Of a stretch of 64,000 nt of DNA, positions 12,514 to 25,053 are shown piece after piece. Each line of letters begins with the position of its first letter. Within the stretch, counting starts at the first letter, position 1. The translations under genes and the position numbers were made by a program. The stretch lies in contig CM048849.1 of NCBI GenBank assembly GCA_026545225.1, positions 15,011,541-15,075,540 of the forward strand. Reading direction: 5' to 3'. Below the pieces are notes generated by a model. The model saw nothing but the letters and a program-made list of their open reading frames with translations. It made no database searches and was not told where the DNA came from. The DNA comes from Cornus controversa. Its lineage: Eukaryota > Streptophyta > Magnoliopsida > Cornales > Cornaceae.

Positions 12514-12812
12514 AAACTAGTTTAAAATTATTTTTGGCATGCTCTTTTCTTTTGGATGTCCAGATGGTCGAATGTGGCACAAAGCACCATATGATTGTGG
12601 TCATGCACGATTTCTGCTATGAATTGCTCTTTTCGAATCAGAATAACTAAAACAAAAGAGGATGAAGATCGGATCGATATGCTCGTTGTTTCTTTTAGAT
12701 GTCTAGGGGTAGATGTCTAGACGGTTGAATTTGACAAAAAAATAACGTACGATTCTGATTGTGGCACGATCTCTCTAGAAATGGGACTTTTTAAATCAAA
12801 ACAACTCAAAAA
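12514..12812. repeat. Dimer L6 of U4 (with 14-bp insertion)
   Basis: The dimer is 299 bp, the longest of the unit. Near 12697-12720 the block tagatgtctag is present twice, separated by ggg, adding 14 bp. The insertion is present in U4-U9 and absent in U0-U3. Confidence 0.93.
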
Positions 12813-13094
12813 AAACAAGTTTAAAATCATTGTTGTCATGCTCGTTTCTTTTGGATGTCCAAACGGTTGAATATTGTACAGAGCATCATGCAGTTGTGAT
12901 CATGAACGATTTCTACTAGGAATTCCTCTTTTCGAATCAGAATGACCAAAAAAACATAATGAAGATCGGATCAACAAGTTCGTTGTTTCATTTCAACATC
13001 TAGAAGGTCTAATTTAGTAAAAACCAACGTATGGTTCTGATTGTGGCCCGATTTTTTGAGAAATGAGACTATTCAAATCGAAACAACTCTAACA
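12813..13094. repeat. Dimer L7 of U4
   Basis: The dimer is 282 bp. Its B anchor is changed from actagtttaaaat to acaagtttaaaat in every unit. It is otherwise the partner of L2. Confidence 0.9.
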
Positions 13095-13379
13095 AAACTA
13101 GTTTAAAATTATTTTCGCAAAATTCGTTTCTTTTGGATGTCCAGACAGTCGAATTTGGCATAAAGCACCATAAGGTTGTGATCATACACGATTTCTGCTC
13201 GAAATTGCTCTTTTCGAATCAAACCAACTGTAACAAAATAAGATGATGATCGAATCGACATGCTCATTGTTCCTTATGGACGTCTAGACTGTCGAATTTG
13301 GCAAAAAAATAATGTATGATTTTGATTGTGGCACGATTTCTCTAGAAATGAAACTTTTAGAATCAAAACAACTCAAACA
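13095..13379. repeat. Dimer L8 of U4
   Basis: The dimer is 285 bp and is the partner of L3. It has a distinctive caaccaactgtaac where other dimers have actcaaac. Confidence 0.9.
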
Positions 13380-13646
13380 AAACTAATTTAAAATCATTTT
13401 TGCCATACTCATTTCTTTTGATTGTCCAAACAGTCGAATATGGCACAAAGCACCATACGGTTGTGATCATGCACGATTTTTGCTAAGAATTGCTCTTTTT
13501 GAATCAGAACGACTCAAACAAAAGAGGATGAAGATTGTTTCTTTTAGACGTCTAGACGGTCGAATCTAGCAAAAAACAACGTATGGTTCTGATTATGGCA
13601 TGATTTCTCTAAGAATAAGACTTTTTGAATCAAAACAACTCAAAGG
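13380..13646. repeat. Dimer L9 of U4 (A half with 17-bp deletion)
   Basis: The dimer is 267 bp. The A half reads gatgaagattgtttc, lacking the cggatcgatatgctcgt seen in other dimers. It is the partner of L4. Confidence 0.92.
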
Positions 13647-13924
13647 AGACTAGTTTAAAATCGTTGTTGTCATGTCAGTTGGAAGTCTAAACGGTCGAAT
13701 CTGGAACGAATCGCCATATGGTTGTAATCATGCACGATTTCAGCTAGGAATTGCACTTTTTGAAATATAACGACTCAAACAAAACAGGATGTAGATCGGA
13801 TCAACGTGCACATTGTTTCTTTTAGACTATAGACGGTCGAATTTGACAAAACTCAATGTTCAATTATGATTGTGGCGCGATTTCTCTCAGAATGCGACTT
13901 TTCAAATCAAAAAAAACTTAAACG
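13647..13924. repeat. Dimer L10 of U4
   Basis: The dimer is 278 bp with anchor agactagtttaaaat. Its B half is shortened at the pyrimidine stretch (gtcatgtcagttggaagt). It is the partner of L5. Confidence 0.9.
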
Positions 13925-16706
13925 AAACTACTTTAAAAATGTTGTTGTCATGCTTGTTTATCAAGCACGATTTCTTCTAGGAATTCCACTTTTCGAATCA
14001 GAAAGATTCAAACAAAACAGGATGACGATCAGATCCACATACTTATTGTTTCTTTTAGATGTCTAGACGGTCGAATTTGACAAAAATTAATGTACGATTT
14101 TGATTGTGACACAATTTCTCTAGAAATGGGACATTTCGAATCAAAACAACTCAAACAAAACTAGTTTAAAATTGTTGTTGTCATGCTCATCTCTTTTGGA
14201 CGTCCAGACGGTTGAATCTTGCATAAAGCATCATACAGTTGTGATCATGCTCGATTTCTTCTTGGAATTCCTCTTTTCGAATCATAACGACCCAAACAAA
14301 ATAGGATGAAGATCGGATCAACAAGCTTGTAGTTTCATTTGGACATCTAGAAGGTCTAATTTGGCAAAAACTAACGTACGATTCTGATTGTGGCACGATT
14401 TCTCAGAAAATTGAAATTTTCGAATCAAAACAACTCAAACGAAACTAGTTTAAAATTATTTTTGTCCTACCCGTTACTTTTGGATGTCCAGTCAGTCGAA
14501 TCTGGCACAAAGCACCATACAGTTGTGATCATGTACGATTTCTGTTTGAAATTGCTCTTTTTGAATCAGAACGATCCAAACAAAACAGGATGAAGATCGA
14601 ATCAACATGCTCATTGTTTCTTATGGACGTCTAGACGGTCGAATTTGACAAAAAACAACGTATGATTTTGATTGTGGCATGATTTCTTTAGAAATGGGAC
14701 TTCTCGAATCAAAACAACTCAAACAAAACTAGTTTAAAATCATTTTTGCCACGATTGTTTCTTTTAGATGTCCATACAGTCGAATCTGGTGCAAAGCACC
14801 ATATGGTTATGATCATGCACGATTTCTACTAGCAATTTCTCTTTTTGAATTAGGGCGACTCAAAGAAAAGAGGATGAAGATCGGATCGATATGCTTGTTA
14901 TTTCTTTTAGCCGAGTAGACGGTCGAATCTAGCTAAAAGTGACGTATGATTCTGATTGTGACACGATTTCTCTCAGAATGGGACTTTTTGAACCAAAACA
15001 AATAAAAGGAAACTAGTTTAAGGTCGTTAATATCATGCTCGGTATTTCTGCTGGAAGTCTAGATGGTCAAATTTTGCACGAAGCACCATATGGTTGTGAT
15101 CATACACGAATTCAGCTTGGAATTGCTCTTTTCGAAACATAACGACTAAAAAAAATAGTATGAAGATCGGATCGACATGCACGTTATTTCTTTTATACAA
15201 TAGACGGTCGAATTTGGCAAAATGCACGTTCAATTCTGATTGTGGCACGATTTATCTCAGAATGCGACTTTTCTAATCAAAACAACTCAAACAAAACTAG
15301 TTTAAAATTATTTTTGGCATGCTCTTTTCTTTTGGATGTCCAGATGGTCGAATGTGGCACAAAGCACCATATGATTGTGGTCATGCACGATTTCCTGCTA
15401 TGAATTGCTCTTTTCGAATCAGAATAACTAAAACAAAAGAGGATGAAGATCGGATCGATATGCTCGTTGTTTCTTTTAGATGTCTAGGGGTAGATGTCTA
15501 GACGGTTGAATTTGACAAAAAAATAACGTACGATTCTGATTGTGGCACGATCTCTCTAGAAATGGGACTTTTTAAATCAAAACAACTCAAAAAAAACAAG
15601 TTTAAAATCATTGTTGTCATGCTCGTTTCTTTTGGATGTCCAAACGGTTGAATATTGTACAGAGCATCATGCAGTTGTGATCATGAACGATTTCTACTAG
15701 GAATTCCTCTTTTCGAATCAGAATGACCAAAAAAACATAATGAAGATCGGATCAACAAGTTCGTTGTTTCATTTCAACATCTAGAAGGTCTAATTTAGTA
15801 AAAACCAACGTATGGTTCTGATTGTGGCCCGATTTTTTGAGAAATGAGACTATTCAAATCGAAACAACTCTAACAAAACTAGTTTAAAATTATTTTCGCA
15901 AAATTCGTTTCTTTTGGATGTCCAGACAGTCGAATTTGGCATAAAGCACCATAAGGTTGTGATCATACACGATTTCTGCTCGAAATTGCTCTTTTCGAAT
16001 CAAACCAACTGTAACAAAATAGGATGATGATCGAATCGACATGCTCATTGTTCCTTATGGACGTCTAGACTGTCGAATTTGGCAAAAAATAATGTATGAT
16101 TTTGATTGTGGCACGATTTCTCTAGAAAATGAAACTTTTAGAATCAAAACAACTCAAACAAAACTAATTTAAAATCATTTTTGCCATACTCATTTCTTTT
16201 GATTGTCCAAACAGTCGAATATGGCACAAAGCACCATACGGTTGTGATCATGCACGATTTTTGCTAAGAATTGCTCTTTTTGAATCAGAACGACTCAAAC
16301 AAAAGAGGATGAAGATTGTTTCTTTTAGACGTCTAGACGGTCGAATCTAGCAAAAAAAACAACGTATGGTTCTGATTATGGCATGATTTCTCTAAGAATA
16401 AGACTTTTTGAATCAAAACAACTCAAAGGAGACTAGTTTAAAATCGTTGTTGTCATGTCAGTTGGAAGTCTAAACGGTCGAATCTGGAACGAATCGCCAT
16501 ATGGTTGTAATCATGCACGATTTCAGCTAGGAATTGCACTTTTTGAAATATAACGACTCAAACAAAACAGGATGTAGATCGGATCAACGTGCACATTGTT
16601 TCTTTTAGACTATAGACGGTCGAATTTGACAAAACTCAATGTTCAATTATGATTGTGGCGCGATTTCTCTCAGAATGCGACTTTTCAAATCAAAAAAACT
16701 TAAACG
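13925..16706. repeat. Left HOR unit U5
   Basis: The unit is 2782 bp and nearly identical to U4. It shows singleton one-base indels, for example one base missing near 15226, one extra near 15395 and one extra near 16129. Confidence 0.96.
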
Positions 16707-19489
16707 AAACTACTTTAAAAATGTTGTTGTCATGCTTGTTTATCAAGCACGATTTCTTCTAGGAATTCCACTTTTCGAATCAGAAAGATTCAAACAAAAC
16801 AGGATGACGATCAGATCCACATACTTATTGTTTCTTTTAGATGTCTAAACGGTCGAATTTGACAAAAATTAATGTACGATTTTGATTGTGACACAATTTC
16901 TCTAGAAATGGGACATTTCGAATCAAAAACAACTCAAACAAAACTAGTTTAAAATTGTTGTTGTCATGCTCATCTCTTTTGGACGTCCAGACGGTTGAAT
17001 CTTGGCATAAAGCATCATACAGTTGTGATCATGCTCGATTTCTTCTTGGAATTCCTCTTTTCGAATCATAACGACCCAAACAAAATAGGATGAAGATCGG
17101 ATCAACAAGCTTGTAGTTTCATTTGGACATCTAGAAGGTCTAATTGGCAAAAACTAACGTACGATTCTGATTGTGGCACGATTTCTCAGAAAATTGAATT
17201 TTCGAATCAAAACAACTCAAACGAAACTAGTTTAAAATTATTTTTGTCCTACCCGTTACTTTTGGATGTCCAGTCAGTCAAATCTGGCACAAAGCACCAT
17301 ACAGTTGTGATCATGTACGATTTCTGTTTGAAATTGCTCTTTTTGAATCAGAACGATCCAAACAAAACAGGATGAAGATCGAATCAACATGCTCATCTGT
17401 TTCTTATGGACGTCTAGACGGTCGAATTTGACAAAAAACAACGTATGATTCTGATTGTGGCATGATTTCTTTAGAAACGGGACTTCTCGAATCAAAACAA
17501 CTCAAACAAAACTAGTTTAAAATCATTTTTGCCACGATTGTTTCTTTTAGATGTCCATACAGTCGAATCTGGTGCAAAGCACCATATTGGTTATGATCAT
17601 GCAACGATTTCTACTAGCAATTTCTCTTTTTGAATTAGGGCGACTCAAAGAAAAGAGGATGAAGATCGGATCGATATGCTTGTTATTTCTTTTAGACGAG
17701 CAGACGGTCGAATCTAGCTAAAAGTGACGTATGATTCTGATTGTGACACGATTTCTCTCAGAATGGGACTTTTTGAACCGAAACAAATAAAAGGAAACTA
17801 GTTTAAGGTCGTTAATATCATGCTCGGTATTTCTGCTGGAAGTCTAGATGGTCGAATTTGGCACGAAGCACCATATGGTTGTGATCATACCTGAATTCAG
17901 CTTGGAATTGCTCTTTTCGAAACATAACGACTAAAAAAAATAGTATGAAGATCGGATCGTCATGCACGTTATTTCTTTTATACAATAGACGGTCGAATTT
18001 GGCAAAATGCAACGTTCAATCTGATTGTGGCACGATTTATCTCAGAATGCGACTTTTCTAATCAAAACAACTCAAACAAAACTAGTTTAAAATTATTTTT
18101 GGCATGCTCTTTTCTTTTGGATGTCCAGATGGTCGAATGTGGCACAAAGCACCATATGATTGTGGTCATGCACAATTTCTGCTATGAATTGCTCTTTTCG
18201 AATCAGAATAACTAAACAAAAGAGGATGAAGATCGGATCGATATGCTCGTTGTTTCTTTTAGATGTCCTAGGGGTAGATGTCTAGACGGTTGAATTTGAC
18301 AAAGAAATAACGTACGATTCTGATTGTGGCACGATCTCTCTAGAAATGGGACTTTTTAAATCAAAACAACTCAAACAAAACAAGTTTAAAATCATTGTTG
18401 TCATGCTCGTTTCTTTTGGATGTCCAAACGGTTGAATATTGTACAGAGCATCATGCAGTTGTGATCATGAACGATTTCTACTAGGAATTCCTCTTTTTCG
18501 AATCAGAATGACCAAAAAAAACATAATGAAGATCGGATCAACAAGTTCGTTGTTTCATTTCAACATCTAGAAGGTCTAATTTAGTAAAAACCAACGTATG
18601 GTTCTGATTGTGGCCCGATTTTTTGAGAAATGAGACTATTCAAATCGAAACAACTCTAACAAAACTAGTTAAAATTATTTTTGCAAAATTCGTTTCTTTT
18701 GGATGTCCAGACAGTCGAATTTGGCATAAAGCACCATAAGGTTGTGATCATACACGATTTCTGCTCGAAATTGCTCTTTTCGAATCAAACCAACTGTAAC
18801 AAAATAGGATGATGATCGAATCGACATGCTCATTGTTCCTTATGGACGTCTAGACTGTCGAATTTGGCAAAAAATAATGTATGATTTTGATTGTGGCACG
18901 ATTTCTCTAGAAATGAAACTTTTAGAATCAAAACAACTCAAACAAAACTAATTTAAAATCATTTTTGCCATACTCATTTCTTTTGATTGTCCAAACAGTC
19001 GAATATGGCACAAAGCACCATACGGTTGTGATCATGCACGATTTTTGCTAAGAATTGCTCTTTTTGAATCAGAACGACTCAAACAAAAGAGGATGAAGAT
19101 TGTTTTCTTTTAGACGTCTAGACGGTCGAATCTAGCAAAAAACAACGTATGGTTCTGATTATGGCATGATTTCTCTAAGAATAAGACTTTTGAATCAAAA
19201 CAACTCAAAGGAGACTAGTTTAAAATCGTTGTTGTCATGTCAGTTGGAAGTCTAAACGGTCGAATCTGGAACGAATCGCCATATGGTTGTAATCATGCAC
19301 GATTTCAGCTAGGAATTGCACTTTTTGAAATATAACGACTCAAACAAAACAGGATGTAGATCGGATCAACGTGCACATTGTTTCTTTTAGACTATAGACG
19401 GTCGAATTTGACAAAACTCAATGTTCAATTATGATTGTGGCGCGATTTCTCTCAGAATGCGACTTTTCAAATCAAAAAAAACTTAAACG
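16707..19489. repeat. Left HOR unit U6
   Basis: The unit is 2783 bp. It shares the variants acctgaattcag (about 17889) and gatcgtcatgc (about 17957) only with U7. It carries the densest singleton indels, near 17004, 17144, 17396, 17587, 17603, 18019 and 18268. Confidence 0.96.
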
Positions 19490-22271
19490 AAACTACTTTA
19501 AAAATGTTGTTGTCATGCTTGTTTATCAAGCACGATTTCTTCTAGGAATTCCACTTTTCGAATCAGAAAGATTCAAACAAAACAGGATGACGATCAGATC
19601 CACATACTTATTGTTTCTTTTAGATGTCTAGATGGTCGAATTTGACAAAAATTAATGTACGATTTTGATTGTGACACAATTTCTCTAGAAATGGGACATT
19701 TCGAATCAAAACAACTCAAACAAAACTAGTTTAAAATTGTTGTTGTCATGCTCATCTCTTTTTGGACGTCCAGACGGTTGAATCTTGCATAAAGCATCAT
19801 ACAGTTGTGATCATGCTCGATTTCTTCTTGGAATTCCTCTTTTCGAATCATAACGACCCAAACAAAATAGGATGAAGATCGGATCAACAAGCTTGTAGTT
19901 TCATTTGGACATCTAGAAGGTCTAATTTGGCAAAAACTAACGTACGATTCTGATTGTGGCACGATTTCTCAGAAAATTGAAATTTTCGAATCAAAACAAC
20001 TCAAACGAAACTAGTTTAAAATTATTTTTGTCCTACCCGTTACTTTTGGATGTCCAGTCAGTCGAATCTGGCACAAAGCACCATACAGTTGTGATCATGT
20101 ACGATTTCTGTTTGAAATTGCTCTTTTTGAATCAGAACGATCCAAACAAAACAGGATGAAGATCGAATCAACATGCTCATTGTTTCTTATGGACGGTCTA
20201 GACGGTCGAATTTGACAAAAAACAACGTATGATTCTGATTGTGGCATGATTTCTTTAGAAACGGGACTTCTCGAATCAAAACAACTCAAACAAAACTAGT
20301 TTAAAATCATTTTGCCACGATTGTTTCTTTTAGATGTCCATACAGTCGAATCTGGTGCAAAGCACCATATGGTTATGATCATGCACGATTTCTACTAGCA
20401 ATTTCTCTTTTTGAATTAGGGCGACTCAAAGAAAAGAGGATGAAGATCGGATCGATATGCTTGTTATTTCTTTTAGACGAGCAGACGGTCGAATCTAGCT
20501 AAAAGTGACGTATGATTCTGATTGTGACACGATTTCTCTCAGAATGGGACTTTTTGAACCGAAAACAAATAAAAGGAAACTAGTTTAAGGTCGTTAATAT
20601 CATGCTCGGTATTTCTGCTGGAAGTCTAGATGGTCGAATTTGGCACGAAGCACCATATGGTTGTGATCATACCTGAATTCAGCTTGGAATTGCTCTTTTC
20701 GAAACATAACGACTAAAAAAAATAGTATGAAGATCGGATCGTCATGCACGTTATTTCTTTTATACAATAGACGGTCGAATTTGGCAAAATGCAACGTTCA
20801 ATTCTGATTGTGGCACGATTTATCTCAGAATGCGACTTTTCTAATCAAAACAACTCAAACAAAACTAGTTTAAAATTATTTTTGGCATGCTCTTTTCTTT
20901 TGGATGTCCAGATGGTCGAATGTGGCACAAAGCACCATATGATTGTGGTCATGCACGATTTCTGCTATGAATTGCTCTTTTCGAATCAGAATAACTAAAA
21001 CAAAAGAGGATGAAGATCGGATCGATATGCTCGTTGTTTCTTTTAGATGTCTAGGGGTAGATGTCTAGACGGTTGAATTTGACAAAGAAATAACGATTAC
21101 GATTCTGATTGTGGCACGATCTCTCTAGAAATGGGACTTTTAAATCAAAACAACTCAAACAAAACAAGTTTAAAATCATTGTTGTCATGCTCGTTTCTTT
21201 TGGATGTCCAAACGGTTGAATATTGTACAGAGCATCATGCAGTTGTGATCATGAACGATTTCTACTAGGAATTCCTCTTTTCGAATCAGAATGACCAAAA
21301 AAACATAATGAAGATCGGATCAACAAGTTCGTTGTTTCATTTCAACATCTAGAAGGTCTAATTTAGTAAAAACCAACGTATGGTTCTGATTGTGGCCCGA
21401 TTTTTGAGAAATGAGACTATTCAAATCGAAACAACTCTAACAAAACTAGTTTAAAATTATTTTTGCAAAATTCGTTTCTTTTGGATGTCCAGACAGTCGA
21501 ATTTGCATAAAGCACCATAAGGTTGTGATCATACACGATTTCTGCTCGAAATTGCTCTTTTCGAATCAAACCAACTGTAACAAAATAGGATGATGATCGA
21601 ATCGACATGCTCATTGTTCCTTATGGACGTCTAGACTGTCGAATTTGGCAAAAAATAATGTATGATTTTGATTGTGGCACGATTTCTCTAGAAATGAAAC
21701 TTTTAGAATCAAAACAACTCAAACAAAACTAATTTAAAATCATTTTTGCCATACTCATTTCTTTTGATTGTCCAAACAGTCGAATATGGCACAAAGCACC
21801 ATACGGTTGTGATCATGCACGATTTTTGCTAAGAATTGCTCTTTTTGAATCAGAACGACTCAAACAAAAGAGGATGAAGATTGTTTCTTTTAGACGTCTA
21901 GACGGTCGAATCTAGCAAAAAACAACGTTATGGTTCTGATTATGGCATGATTTCTCTAAGAATAAGACTTTTTGAATCAAAACAACTCAAAGGAGACTAG
22001 TTTAAAATCGTTGTTGTCATGTCAGTTGGAAGTCTAAACGGTCGAATCTGGAACGAATCGCCATATGGTTGTAATCATGCACGATTTCAGCTAGGAATTG
22101 CACTTTTTGAAATATAACGACTCAAACAAAACAGGATGTAGATCGGATCAACGTGCACATTGTTTCTTTTAGACTATAGACGGTCGAATTTGACAAAACT
22201 CAATGTTCAATTATGATTGTGGCGCGATTTCTCTCAGAATGCGACTTTTCAAATCAAAAAAAACTTAAACG
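19490..22271. repeat. Left HOR unit U7
   Basis: The unit is 2782 bp. It shares acctgaattcag and gatcgtcatgc with U6, and gtctagatggtcg in L1 (about 19627) with U8. Singleton indels occur near 20196 and 21097. Confidence 0.96.
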
Positions 22272-25053
22272 AAACTACTTTAAAAATGTTGTTGTCATGC
22301 TTGTTTATCAAGCACGATTTCTTCTAGGAATTCCACTTTTCGAATCAGAAAGATTCAAACAAAACAGGATGACGATCAGATCCACATACTTATTGTTTCT
22401 TTTAGATGTCTAGATGGTCGAATTTGACAAAAATTAATGTACGATTTTGATTGTGACACAATTTCTCTAGAAATGGGACATTTCGAATCAAAACAACTCA
22501 AACAAAACTAGTTTAAAATTGTTGTTGTCATGCTCATCTCTTTTGGACGTCCAGACGGTTGAATCTTGCATAAAGCATCATACAGTTGTGATCATGCTCG
22601 ATTTCTTCTTGGAATTCCTCTTTTCGAATCATAACGACCCAAACAAAATAGGATGAAGATCGGATCAACAAGCTTGTAGTTTCATTTGGACATCTAGAAG
22701 GTCTAATTTGGCAAAAACTAACGTACGATTCTGATTGTGGCACGATTTCTCAGAAAATTGAAATTTTCGAATCAAAACAACTCAAACGAAACTAGTTTAA
22801 AATTATTTTTGTCCTACCCGTTACTTTTGGATGTCCAGTCAGTCGAATCTGGCACAAAGCACCATACAGTTGTGATCATGTACGATTTCTGTTTGAAATT
22901 GCTCTTTTTGAATCAGAACGATCCAAACAAAACAGGATGAAGATCGAATCAACATGCTCATTGTTTCTTATGGACGTCTAGACGGTCGAATTTGACAAAA
23001 AACAACGTATGATTCTGATTGTGGCATGATTTCTTTAGAAACGGGACTTCTCGAATCAAAACAACTCAAACAAAACTAGTTTAAAATCATTTTTGCCACG
23101 ATTGTTTCTTTTAGATGTCCATACAGTCGAATCTGGTGCAAAGCACCATATGGTTATGATCATGCACGATTTCTACTAGCAATTTCTCTTTTTGAATTAG
23201 GGCGACTCAAAGAAAAGAGGATGAAGATCGGATCGATATGCTTGTTATTTCTTTTAGACGAGTAGACGGTCGAATCTAGCTAAAAGTGACGTATGATTCT
23301 GATTGTGACACGATTTCTCTCAGAATGGGACTTTTTGAACCGAAACAAATAAAAGGAAACTAGTTTAAGGTCGTTAATATCATGCTCGGTATTTCTGCTG
23401 GAAGTCTAGATGGTCGAATTTGGCACGAAGCACCATATGGTTGTGATCATACCCGAATTCAGCTTGGAATTGCTCTTTTCGAAACATAACGACTAAAAAA
23501 AATAGTATGAAGATCGGATCGACCATGCACGTTATTTCTTTTATACAATAGACGGTCGAATTTGGCAAAATGCAACGTTCAATTCTGATTGTGGCACGAT
23601 TTATCTCAGAATGCGACTTTTCTAATCAAAACAACTCAAACAAAACTAGTTTAAAATTATTTTTGGCATGCTCTTTTCTTTTGGATGTCCAGATGGTCGA
23701 ATGTGGCACAAAGCACCATATGATTGTGGTCATGCACGATTTCTGCTATGAATTGCTCTTTTCGAATCAGAATAACTAAAACAAAAGAGGATGAAGATCG
23801 GATCGATATGCTCGTTGTTTCTTTTAGATGTCTAGGGGTAGATGTCTAGACGGTTGAATTTGACAAAAAAATAACGTACGATTCTGATTGTGGCACGATC
23901 TCTCTAGAAATGGGACTTTTTAAATCAAAACAACTCAAACAAAACAAGTTTAAAATCATTGTTGTCATGCTCGTTTCTTTTGGATGTCCAAACGGTTGAA
24001 TATTGTACAGAGCATCATGCAGTTGTGATCATGAACGATTTCTACTAGGAATTCCTCTTTTCGAATCAGAATGACCAAAAAAACATAATGAAGATCGGAT
24101 CAACAAGTTCGTTGTTTCATTTCAACATCTAGAAGGTCTAATTTAGTAAAAACCAACGTATGGTTCTGATTGTGGCCCGATTTTTTGAGAAATGAGACTA
24201 TTCAAATCGAAACAACTCTAACAAAACTAGTTTAAAATTATTTTCGCAAAATTCGTTTCTTTTGGATGTCCAGACAGTCGAATTTGGCATAAAGCACCAT
24301 AAGGTTGTGATCATACACGATTTCTGCTCGAAATTGCTCTTTTCGAATCAAACCAACTGTAACAAAATAGGATGATGATCGAATCGACATGCTCATTGTT
24401 CCTTATGGACGTCTAGACTGTCGAATTTGGCAAAAAATAATGTATGATTTTGATTGTGGCACGATTTCTCTAGAAATGAAACTTTTAGAATCAAAACAAC
24501 TCAAACAAAACTAATTTAAAATCATTTTTGCCATACTCATTTCTTTTGATTGTCCAAACAGTCGAATATGGCACAAAGCACCATACGGTTGTGATCATGC
24601 ACGATTTTTGCTAAGAATTGCTCTTTTTGAATCAGAACGACTCAAACAAAAGAGGATGAAGATTGTTTCTTTTAGACGTCTAGACGGTCGAATCTAGCAA
24701 AAAACAACGTATGGTTCTGATTATGGCATGATTTCTCTAAGAATAAGACTTTTTGAATCAAAACAACTCAAAGGAGACTAGTTTAAAATCGTTGTTGTCA
24801 TGTCAGTTGGAAGTCTAAACGGTCGAATCTGGAACGAATCGCCATATGGTTGTAATCATGCACGATTTCAGCTAGGAATTGCACTTTTTGAAATATAACG
24901 ACTCAAACAAAACAGGATGTAGATCGGATCAACGTGCACATTGTTTCTTTTAGACTATAGACGGTCGAATTTGACAAAACTCAATGTTCAATTATGATTG
25001 TGGCGCGATTTCTCTCAGAATGCGACTTTTCAAATCAAGAAAAAACTTAAACG
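22272..25053. repeat. Left HOR unit U8
   Basis: The unit is 2782 bp. It shares gtctagatggtcg (about 22409) with U7 but not the two U6/U7 variants. An extra base lies near 23523. Confidence 0.96.

Larger units (their letters stand above)
11144..13924. repeat. Left HOR unit U4, first of the homogeneous set
   Basis: The unit is 2781 bp and serves as the reference for the dimer map below. Dimer lengths are 233, 284, 284, 284, 285, 299, 282, 285, 267 and 278. It is the first unit with the 14-bp insertion in L6, which explains most of the length step from 2766 to 2781. Confidence 0.97.
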
